A DNA stretch of 64,000 bases from Flagellimonas oceanensis. Lineage in GTDB: Bacteria; Bacteroidota; Bacteroidia; Flavobacteriales; Flavobacteriaceae. The position numbers and the translations under genes were made by a program. Positions 57,810 to 64,000 of this stretch are shown in pieces. The stretch lies in the NCBI RefSeq assembly GCF_003992595.1, contig NZ_RZNA01000013.1:39413-103412 (forward strand). The letters run 5' to 3'. The notes under the pieces were generated by a model. It did not search any database and was not told where the DNA came from. It was given only the letters and a program-made list of their open reading frames with translations. How positions within the stretch are numbered: the stretch's first letter is position 1; each line of letters starts with the position of its first letter.

Positions 57810-59039
57810 ATGCTATCTCTCTTATTCTATATCAAAAAGCACAAAACCGACAAAGTAGGTCGGGCAATGATCTATATCAGAATCACGGTAAATGGAAAGC
57901 GTTCAGAATTTAGCACTGGACGTAAAATTCACCCCAATTCATGGGATGCTTCCAATGGCAAGGTATTGGGATTCTCCCAAGAGGTTCGCCAATTGAATTC
58001 CCATTTGATGAAAATACGCACTGACCTATTTCGGCATGCAGATAGATTAAAAGATCAAGGGAAGCCATTGACCGCAGTATCCCTTAAGGAATCATACTTA
58101 GGTCTGGATAAGCCTTGCAAGATGCTACTGGAAATCTTTCAAGAGCATAATGACAGGGTTGATAAACTGGTTGGACAAGATTTCGCTGCCGGCACAGCAG
58201 AACGGTACAGAACAGCAAAAAATCATTTGGCAGAGTACTTACAGAATGAACTTCGTAAAAAAGATATTCCCGTAATGGATGTGGATCACTCTTTTATTTC
58301 AGGTTTTGAATACTACTTAAAGACCAAAAGAAAATGCAGCCACAATACTGCAATCAAATATGTTGTGAATTTCAAAAAAATCATACGGATTGCCTATGCC
58401 AATGGTTGGATAGTAAAAGACCCCTTCAGCAATTGGAAAGCACGATTAAAAATTGTGGACAGGGAATTTTTGACCGATGAAGAACTTCAACGTTTAATGG
58501 ATCATCCTTTCATAAATGAACGATTGGAGCACGTTAGGGATTGTTTCGTTTTTTGTTGCTTTACCGGACTGGCCTATGCCGATGTAAAAAAGCTGACACA
58601 TGACGATTTTGTTATTGGGATTGATGGAGATCTTTGGATAAATACGAAACGAACCAAGACAAAAACCAAAAGCAATATTCCTGTTTTGCCAACTGCATTG
58701 ATGATTCTTGAAAAATATGAGCATAGCCCCTTACTTGTCGACAAAAAGGTTCTCCCAGTATTGACCAATCAAAAGATGAACGCCTATCTCAAAGAAATAG
58801 CTGACCTTAGTGGCATTAAAAAACATTTGACCACCCACTTGGCCAGACATACTTTTGCGACTACCGTAACGTTGTCCAATGGTGTCTCAATTGAATCCGT
58901 TAGTAAGATGTTAGGTCACAAATCCCTTCGAACTACACAGCACTACGCAAAAATCTTGAATCGTAAAGTAAGTGAGGATATGCAGCTACTGAAAAAGAAA
59001 CTGAGTTTCCAAGAGAAAGTTAAAGCCAAAAATATCTAA
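57810..59039 (+). CDS. site-specific tyrosine recombinase (integrase), Bacteroidota type
   Basis: The 409-residue protein has an N-terminal arm-binding domain (about 1-95), a SAM-like core-binding domain (about 115-205) and a catalytic domain. Catalytic residues visible are HLARHT, LGHKSL and the nucleophile Tyr in TTQHYAKIL. The first Arg position of the R-K-H-R-H-Y set reads FTGLAYADV, i.e. not Arg, as in the IntDOT-like branch of Bacteroidota. The gene lies 251 bp from tRNA-Ser and probably mediates island integration and excision. The start abuts the conserved GTGTCCC motif. Confidence 0.92.
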   Translation: MLSLLFYIKKHKTDKVGRAMIYIRITVNGKRSEFSTGRKIHPNSWDASNGKVLGFSQEVRQLNSHLMKIRTDLFRHADRLKDQGKPLTAVSLKESYLGLDKPCKMLLEIFQEHNDRVDKLVGQDFAAGTAERYRTAKNHLAEYLQNELRKKDIPVMDVDHSFISGFEYYLKTKRKCSHNTAIKYVVNFKKIIRIAYANGWIVKDPFSNWKARLKIVDREFLTDEELQRLMDHPFINERLEHVRDCFVFCCFTGLAYADVKKLTHDDFVIGIDGDLWINTKRTKTKTKSNIPVLPTALMILEKYEHSPLLVDKKVLPVLTNQKMNAYLKEIADLSGIKKHLTTHLARHTFATTVTLSNGVSIESVSKMLGHKSLRTTQHYAKILNRKVSEDMQLLKKKLSFQEKVKAKNI

Positions 59040-59905
59040 AATACTTTTTAAGTTGCCATTTTTGATGTCCCATACCGTTGGGACACCCTCAACTGCCTGC
59101 TAATGCTGATTTCCTGACTTTTTCATTCAATTCACTGGGACAGTCAATGTCCTATTTTTTAAGGAACCCAAAGATTGTATTGGTATGACTAAGGAGTGGT
59201 GAAAAAGTTAAATGTTATGGCGCAATTGTATACTCAAAAATGTGTAGCCGCCCCACTTTAAAATTCTGGTTCGAAATGTATCCCGACTACCTGAAATACC
59301 TATTTTTATTGGGTATTACATATCTCTGTCCACTTTTTATTTCATGTGATTTCACAACAATTCTAGTTACAATAAAACATGACAAACTTTATTGGAAAAA
59401 CAATGATTCACAACTCTGATATAATGGCCGAAGGTCGCCACGAATTTCCATTTTTGGAAAATCGAAGAGCAAGACGACAACATGCTAAAGCAGCGTTGTT
59501 TCATTTAATTTATTGACCTTGAATTATTTACGTTTTACAGTTACCTATTTAAAGAAACCCTAATGGGACAATACCATCTCGGACACCCCAAAAACCTTGA
59601 CAATGTACTGGGACATTAAAGACAAGGTCTGGTTCTTTTGAATTTAAATTATCTATTCAACAAAGCGTTTAGAATAAAATGCCCTACTTTTTGCCCCAAT
59701 CTTACCAAAACTTTTGCACACGGATCCTATTTCAATTTTATAGTGTTCGGGTAGATAAGCGTTTATTAAAATTGGAATAGGGTGCATCAACCTATCAAGA
59801 AAATGATTTCCTAACTTAAACAATTAAATCCCTACTAAGGATTAGTTCTTTTTCTCGGTGTAACTGTAACCTTACCTAAAAATACAATTTCTTGTCCACA
59901 ATTTT
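59040..59905. other. 866-bp region without a convincing gene, containing GGGACA/TGTCCC repeats
   Basis: I see no gene of good quality between the integrase and the reverse transcriptase. The stretch contains a dyad TGTCCCA-N6-TGGGACA (59066-59085), TGGGACA at 59136-59142, 59564-59570 and 59609-59615, and related cores at 59148-59152 and 59581-59587. One 45-codon frame at 59379-59516 (MTNFIGKTMIHNSDIMAEG…) exists but has no recognisable family. The region is AT-rich and could hold a non-coding RNA or attachment-site arms. Confidence 0.5.
59379..59516 (+). CDS. possible small ORF (45 codons), doubtful
   Basis: The frame encodes a basic peptide beginning MTNFIGKTMIHNSD and ending in a histidine/arginine-rich helix (RRARRQHAKAALFHLIY). 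No ribosome-binding or promoter signal stands out and no family is recognised. It is listed because the surrounding 866 bp holds no better candidate. Confidence 0.2.
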   Translation: MTNFIGKTMIHNSDIMAEGRHEFPFLENRRARRQHAKAALFHLIY

Positions 59906-61528
59906 TTAGTATGAGCTTCCTCCGCCACCACCACCAGAAACAATCGTTTTAGCATCTTCTGCTTCGGGTGTCTTGACAGTTTCACTAATCTTTTCTAAAG
60001 GTTTTTTGACTGTAAATGTTTCCACCTTTGCATTTTCTCGATAGAAGTAAATTCCATTGTCAAACAGTATTTTAAAATACTTGTTTTCGTCAATTGGATT
60101 ATCTGTTGGACTTAGCCACCCTTTTTTTATCGATTCATATGTGAACAACCAATTTTCGTTCATTAAAGATTCTTCTGTAAGTTCAGGTAAAAGTCCATCC
60201 GTACTCACAGTCGCATTTATCAAGTTCCTATTTTTTAAATCCATTGCAATTAGCATAGAGACATAGTCGTTTGAGGCAAAAATCTTTTCTGCCATCATGT
60301 TTTTTAATTTAATTGAGAATTCAACGCACATCCACAATGCCCAAGCTACCTCGTAGTTATTTCCTTTGGGTAAATGGTTCTCAATTATTTTCTCAACTAT
60401 GCTCTTAATTTTTCTTTTGGATATTCTGCTAATATTCGATGCCAAAATCTCCGTTACTACTGGTAAGGTTCGAGGTTCAGATATTCCGATTTTCAAAATC
60501 AACGATTCGTAGGTATCCCAATTTTCATCAAATAGTTTTAAGTATTTTAAAACTTGAATTGAGAAGAGCAGCACAGAGTCTTTTGGATTTTCATTTGAAT
60601 GAATTAGAGAAAGACTAACAAATCTTTCTATGTCTGTTAATTGTGATTTAGCCTTTTTTCTAAATGTAAACGAGCCTAATTCAATTGACCATCTGCTGTC
60701 GAATGCAAAAGGTGCTTTGGAAATTTTTGTTTTTTCTTCATTTATATCAAGCTGGTATTCAGTCAAAAGCGATTGAATAAACTTAAATGCTTTTTCCGCT
60801 TCTGCGTAACTATCGCAGTACAGGAAATAATCATCTATGAATCTAAATGCTTTTAGATTTTTAAGCTTTAATTGAATTTGTTCATCCATCAAGCAGGTAA
60901 TAATTTCTGCAATTACCAAAGATGTGTCAGGTCCAACAGGAATTCCTACCGTTTGTCCTGAATTAAGACTTCTTAAATCTTTATCCAACGCGTTTCCAAG
61001 CATTGTTATATCAGTTCTATTAGCTTTGGCTACGGACTTCGTATGAACTAACCAAGGAATTGAATGAGTGTAAACTGTCCCATAGAATCTTGAAACATCA
61101 GTTTTTACTTCATAAAGATTATCGAATGATTCTCTTAAACGTCTTCTTTTAAATTCACCAAAATCCTTTTTTGAAATTAAAGCCCTTTTGTTACTTGGGT
61201 CTTTTATTGGAGAACTAGATGAAATTGTTGATTTCTTAAATATGTCTTCGATTTCAGTCCACCTATCGGCAATTGTTTTAGATAATTTCGATTGATGTAA
61301 AGGATTGGGAATGTTGATAATTCTCCGTGACAACTGAACTTTGGGAATAGAGAACAAAACCCATTTCGATTCCGAATATTTTAGCTTTTCCGGTCTTCCA
61401 AATGAACTCGAAATAGAATTCCATTGAGTGTTAATAGCATCTATTTTGTCGGAAAAAGTTTTGCTTTCAAAAGGTGGAGGTAGCTCTTTTGGAAAATATC
61501 CTGATTTAAGCAGTTCTTTTTCGGTCAT
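59906..61528 (-). CDS. reverse transcriptase of the defence/unknown-group type with Gly6-Ser-Ser-Tyr tail
   Basis: The 540-residue protein shows RT motifs in order: RRIINIPNPLHQSKLSK (about 68-84), TDVSRFYGTVYTHSIPW with the first catalytic Asp at 144, GIPVGP at 195-200, and FIDD at 230-233, the YxDD-type active site with Phe in place of Tyr. EKTKI (265-269) follows. No endonuclease, maturase or retron msr/msd signature is recognised. The C-terminal half (about 290-510) is helical with no known domain. The last residues are a linker of six Gly and then Ser-Ser-Tyr. This fits the UG/Abi/DRT class of antiphage reverse transcriptases, but I cannot assign a group. It follows the 230-residue gene on the same strand. 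Confidence 0.85.
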   Translation of the reverse strand: MTEKELLKSGYFPKELPPPFESKTFSDKIDAINTQWNSISSSFGRPEKLKYSESKWVLFSIPKVQLSRRIINIPNPLHQSKLSKTIADRWTEIEDIFKKSTISSSSPIKDPSNKRALISKKDFGEFKRRRLRESFDNLYEVKTDVSRFYGTVYTHSIPWLVHTKSVAKANRTDITMLGNALDKDLRSLNSGQTVGIPVGPDTSLVIAEIITCLMDEQIQLKLKNLKAFRFIDDYFLYCDSYAEAEKAFKFIQSLLTEYQLDINEEKTKISKAPFAFDSRWSIELGSFTFRKKAKSQLTDIERFVSLSLIHSNENPKDSVLLFSIQVLKYLKLFDENWDTYESLILKIGISEPRTLPVVTEILASNISRISKRKIKSIVEKIIENHLPKGNNYEVAWALWMCVEFSIKLKNMMAEKIFASNDYVSMLIAMDLKNRNLINATVSTDGLLPELTEESLMNENWLFTYESIKKGWLSPTDNPIDENKYFKILFDNGIYFYRENAKVETFTVKKPLEKISETVKTPEAEDAKTIVSGGGGGGSSY

Positions 61529-61684
61529 AATTTTTGTCTTTCAAATTGTGGGGAATGGTATTGGGTATGAAACGTTGGACTCTATGAAGCACTCAACTAC
61601 CAGAGCGAAACCATAATTGTTATGATACGAAAACTTTTGGAAACCACTGTCTGGTCTATGCCTTATATTTTTTATCACCACTTG

Positions 61685-62377
61685 CTATTTCTCATTTTTT
61701 ACATCATCTTTCTTCGGAAATTCATAGTTAACGTCTCCTTTGATTCCATAGAAATATAAATATTGCCCGTGAGCAGTTATTTGTAGGTGAGTTCCCCATT
61801 GCTGAGCGATACCTGCTGAAATGAGAAATGCTACATTATCATCAAATTGAGAGTATCCACGATAGAAGGGTTCTTTTTCTTCTGATATTTCGTCAAGGAA
61901 AGATATTACTGTTAAGTTTAACCTTTCAACACAATGACATAGACTTAAAAATCCTACCCAATCAAATTTTCCGTTTATATGGGATGCAAATAGATTAGCT
62001 AAAATTTTGGATTTCTCGATTTCTAAAACTCGTTCATTTAGAATCATAATTTGTTCTACAACAGAGTCTCGATATTTTTTTTCGCTGTCAAATTTTTTTT
62101 GAAAACCTTTAACTGTAGTATCATCAAGTTTGGAAGAATGAAATTCCTTTAAAAAGGTTAGGAGCTTTTTGGCAAAATGTATTTCTCTTATTTTCATTCC
62201 GCCTTTCAGAATTCCCACTATTGATTTAACAACAGGTATTTCCTTAATGGCATCGTTGTCTAAAAACGAATCTAAGGCCAATTCAGCATAGTCAACCGTC
62301 AAGTCCAAAGCAGGCGAAGTTAGACCGTCTCGAACTACTTTTTCAATTGATTTTTCCGATTTATTATCTGATTCCAT
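61685..62377 (-). CDS. hypothetical protein, probable partner of the reverse transcriptase
   Basis: The 230-residue protein has an N-terminal acidic segment and a hydrophobic amphipathic helix (AIKEIPVVKSIVGILKGG, residues about 44-61). Charged helices then run to about residue 150 and a C-terminal beta-rich module (QWGTHLQITAHGQYLYFYG) follows. I recognise no enzyme motif. It lies 156 bp upstream of the reverse transcriptase on the same strand, and both are AT-rich relative to the core genes, which suggests joint acquisition. It might be a membrane-acting effector, but that is inference. Confidence 0.65.
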   Translation of the reverse strand: MESDNKSEKSIEKVVRDGLTSPALDLTVDYAELALDSFLDNDAIKEIPVVKSIVGILKGGMKIREIHFAKKLLTFLKEFHSSKLDDTTVKGFQKKFDSEKKYRDSVVEQIMILNERVLEIEKSKILANLFASHINGKFDWVGFLSLCHCVERLNLTVISFLDEISEEKEPFYRGYSQFDDNVAFLISAGIAQQWGTHLQITAHGQYLYFYGIKGDVNYEFPKKDDVKNEK

Positions 62378-62393
62378 TTTGTTGTTTTAACGT

Positions 62394-62475
62394 CTAGGTT
62401 ATGAATAGTTACCTAGTTTAGCATTTAACTTAGTGAGACATACCAAACCTGCATGTCGGCAGGCATGCGAGTATT
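62394..62475. repeat. small dyads upstream of the 230-residue gene
   Basis: CTAGGT-N11-ACCTAG (62394-62416) is a 6-bp dyad 17 bp upstream of the gene start. A second, CCTGCATGTCGGCAGG (about 62449-62465), resembles the CCTGCCTGTCGGCACGCAGG core of the dispersed repeat at 41967-41986. Confidence 0.35.
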
Positions 62476-62530
62476 TTCAGAAACAGACGAGAACAACCAA
62501 TTAATTCTGTTTAGTGTTGTAAAAAATGCT

Positions 62531-62784
62531 TTAAACATATTCTTTGTTTCTTAAAAATTCCATTAATTTTTCAAGTTCCACAAAACAATTTTTAGCCAAC
62601 TCATTCATATGTTCGGTTTCCTTTTTGATTCTTTCACGCGGGTGAACTTCTGGATTTTCTTTAAAAGGTATTAGCCAATCTCCACGCCCATAAACTCTTT
62701 TAGAACTGTAATCAGTAAAATCATCGAGTTTGGATAAGAAACAACCAATTAGATTATTTACTTTATCATTCGATGTTTTATATC
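62531..62784 (-). pseudogene. 3' fragment of a gene interrupted by the IS3 element
   Basis: Reading out of the insertion sequence, an open frame of about 84 codons begins YKTSNDKVNNLIGCFL and ends in LEKLMEFLRNKEYV at the stop 62531-62533. It has no start codon at its left boundary because the insertion sequence joins it at 62784/62785. The 5' part should lie beyond the window. I do not recognise the family. It may be another member of the accessory operon. Confidence 0.6.
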
Positions 62785-62833
62785 TGTAGATACCCCGATC
62801 TTTAGGACAGTTTCTCTACAAAACTAATATAAT

Positions 62834-63652
62834 TCAAGCCGCTCTCTTAAATAGATCGATAGGTCTTTCATAGTCGATGGACTGGTGTCTTCTTTCATGG
62901 TTGTAATAATCAAAGTACTCTGCCAATAACAGATAAAGGTCCATACCGTCCCTTGGAGGGTTCAGGTATATCTTCTCGTATTTTACATTCCTCCATAGCC
63001 TTTCGATAAAGGCATTGTCCGTGGCCCTTCCCTTACCGTCCATGCTCAGGCGTATTCCCTGGCCCAAAACATAATTGGCGAACTCCTCGGCGGTGAACTG
63101 GCTCCCCTGGTCCGTATTGAGGATCTCAGGTGTCCCGTGCTCACCTATGGCCTCTTCCAATGTTTCCCTGCACCATTGGGCATCCATGGAATTGGACACG
63201 CTCCAGTTCAGGACATAGCGGCTGTGCAGGTCGATGATGGCCACCAGGTAGAGATATCCCTGTTGCATGGGGATATAGGTGATGTCGGTTGCCCATACCT
63301 GATTGGGCCTGTCAACTGTCAGGTTGCGTAGCAGGTAGGGATACGTTTTGTGGTCCTTGCACCTTCGGGAGGTGTGCTTTCCCGGAAGTACCGCCCTAAG
63401 CCCCATTACCTTGTAATAGAGCCGTTCGATCCGGTTCCTGCTCACTTTATAGCCTTTGTCTTTGGTCAGCCAGATGTGCATCCGCTTGGCCCCTTTGAAA
63501 GGGTGGTGGAGATAATGTTCGTCCATCTCCCGCATGAGCTTCAGGTTCAGTTCGGTCTCGCCCCTGGGCTTATAGTACAGCCCGGAACGATGGACCGACA
63601 ATGTTTCGCATTGTTTTACAATGCTCATCTTGGAATGACCCTTGCGTATCAT
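62834..63652 (-). CDS. IS3-family transposase OrfB (DDE domain)
   Basis: This is the catalytic part of the IS3 transposase with HTH_21 and rve integrase domains. The DDE triad is WATDITYI, LNTDQGSQF and FIERLWRNVKYE. It is produced mainly as an OrfAB fusion by -1 frameshifting at T TTT TTA (63700-63694, coding strand). The start given (63652) is the first ATG of the OrfB frame after the slip site. The frame remains open upstream to 63829. The C-terminus YNHERRHQSIDYERP is typical. Confidence 0.9.
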   Translation of the reverse strand: MIRKGHSKMSIVKQCETLSVHRSGLYYKPRGETELNLKLMREMDEHYLHHPFKGAKRMHIWLTKDKGYKVSRNRIERLYYKVMGLRAVLPGKHTSRRCKDHKTYPYLLRNLTVDRPNQVWATDITYIPMQQGYLYLVAIIDLHSRYVLNWSVSNSMDAQWCRETLEEAIGEHGTPEILNTDQGSQFTAEEFANYVLGQGIRLSMDGKGRATDNAFIERLWRNVKYEKIYLNPPRDGMDLYLLLAEYFDYYNHERRHQSIDYERPIDLFKRAA

Positions 63653-63675
63653 TTTTCTGCGTTCGGAGAGTGGTC

Positions 63676-63951
63676 TCAGCGCAAGGCGTCCTTTAAAAAA
63701 TCGTTCTCGACCTTCAACTGGCCTATGGCCTTTAGAAGTTTGTCCTTCTCCCTTTCGGTCTCGCTGCGGGCATCCTTCTTGCCCGATTCGAACACCTGCT
63801 CGGCCCCATCGAGGAAATCGCGCTTCCATGCGCTGATCTGGGTCGGGTGTATCTCGTACTTCTGGGCAAGTTCGGCAAGGCTATGCCGCTCTTTCAAGGC
63901 TTCCAATACCACCTTGGTCTTGAACTTCGGGGTAAACTTTCTTCGTGTCAT
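63676..63951 (-). CDS. IS3-family transposase OrfA
   Basis: The 91-residue protein has the HTH of OrfA (KFKTKVVLEALKERHSLAELA) and a C-terminal leucine-zipper-like helix (KDKLLKAIGQLKVENDFL). It binds the terminal repeats. The final codons contain the perfect slippery heptamer T TTT TTA (63700 down to 63694), which switches translation to the OrfB frame, and a TGA stop 15 bases later in the zero frame. Confidence 0.93.
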   Translation of the reverse strand: MTRRKFTPKFKTKVVLEALKERHSLAELAQKYEIHPTQISAWKRDFLDGAEQVFESGKKDARSETEREKDKLLKAIGQLKVENDFLKDALR

Positions 63952-64000
63952 ATTCAGTAAATTTAATGATTAAACTTACTGCCCTAATTTTTGGGGTATC

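Larger units (their letters stand above)
62785..64000 (-). mobile_element. IS3-family insertion sequence (left end complete, right end at window edge)
   Basis: The left terminus reads TGTAGATACCCCGATCTTTA and the right end, read on the opposite strand, GATACCCCAAAAATTAGGGC, so imperfect terminal inverted repeats of about 24 bp are visible. The last base of the window falls about four bases short of the expected TACA end. Inside are orfA and orfB overlapping in two frames, as in IS3 elements. Base composition is GC-richer than its surroundings, in line with foreign origin. Target duplication cannot be checked because the right flank is missing. Confidence 0.93.

Noticed and set aside
57561..59905. 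CRISPR array
   Set aside because: The GGGACA/TGTCCC motifs are short, in both orientations and irregularly spaced. No repeat-spacer unit exists.
59915..59925. TTCCTCCGC in the RT tail region as a second copy of the tRNA-Ser 3' end (attR)
   Set aside because: Only nine bases match and they are part of the Gly/Ser codons of the RT. Too short to be an attachment site.
61529..61684. attC-like (integron) site between the RT and its partner, from GTCCAACG
   Set aside because: Only one core-like heptamer is present. No paired R/L sites or long imperfect hairpin could be found.
62394..62416. Dyad CTAGGT…ACCTAG as a riboswitch or recombination site
   Set aside because: A 6-bp stem with an 11-nt loop is within chance expectation and lacks conserved surroundings that I recognise.

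Overview
The window looks like a chromosomal segment of a marine-type Flavobacteriaceae (Bacteroidota), probably close to Muricauda/Allomuricauda. Reasons: promoter-like TANNTTTG -7 boxes, the class of proteins present (FMN-binding glutamate-synthase-like protein, DsrE-like, Bacteroidota-type tyrosine integrase, NhaC, AhpC-type peroxiredoxin plus thioredoxin cluster) and moderate-to-low GC. The genus is an impression, not a test.

Layout. 1-11.3 kb: a lipoprotein, PcrA/UvrD helicase, a DsrE-like protein with an M20 amidohydrolase, a membrane-anchored glutamate-synthase-like FMN protein, two small envelope-type hypotheticals, a patatin phospholipase and a frameshifted M1 aminopeptidase. 11.3-27.9 kb: recG, then two branched-chain amino acid operons. 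leuC-leuD-leuA-leuB runs on the plus strand and ends at a hairpin terminator. ilvD-ilvB-(methyltransferase)-ilvN-ilvC-ilvA runs on the minus strand and is preceded by what reads as a complete ribosome-mediated attenuator: an 18-codon Val/Ile-rich leader peptide, an antiterminator arm at its stop codon and a 15-bp terminator stem. A gapN-like dehydrogenase lies between the two operons.

27.9-31.5 kb: a tightly overlapping 5-oxoprolinase operon (pxpA-B-C) led by an Nramp-fold transporter that lacks the usual metal ligands. 31.6-43.5 kb: small hypotheticals, a decayed comM/yifB, a penicillin-acylase-family hydrolase, DsbD, TilS, PabB-like, a truncated FMN reductase remnant, a membrane acyltransferase and lipoamide dehydrogenase. 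43.7-47.1 kb: an Lrp regulator divergent from a Cys/Met-metabolism PLP enzyme and an NhaC antiporter. 47.4-57.4 kb: peroxiredoxin/thioredoxin/Tpx redox genes, dgkA, ftsK, lolA-like, lptF/G, a RibBA whose GTP cyclohydrolase half has lost its zinc cysteines, a KdnA-like aminotransferase and a TauE/SafE permease.

57.47-64 kb is an accessory island beginning at tRNA-Ser(UGA): a tyrosine integrase surrounded by repeated GGGACA/TGTCCC motifs, an 866-bp stretch without a convincing gene, a reverse transcriptase of the defence/unknown-group kind with a Gly6-Ser-Ser-Tyr tail, a partner gene of unknown function, a gene fragment and an IS3-family element that fills the window to its last base. The island continues beyond the window. 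The reverse transcriptase plus its partner is the best candidate for a new system. The ilv attenuator is the best-supported regulatory finding.
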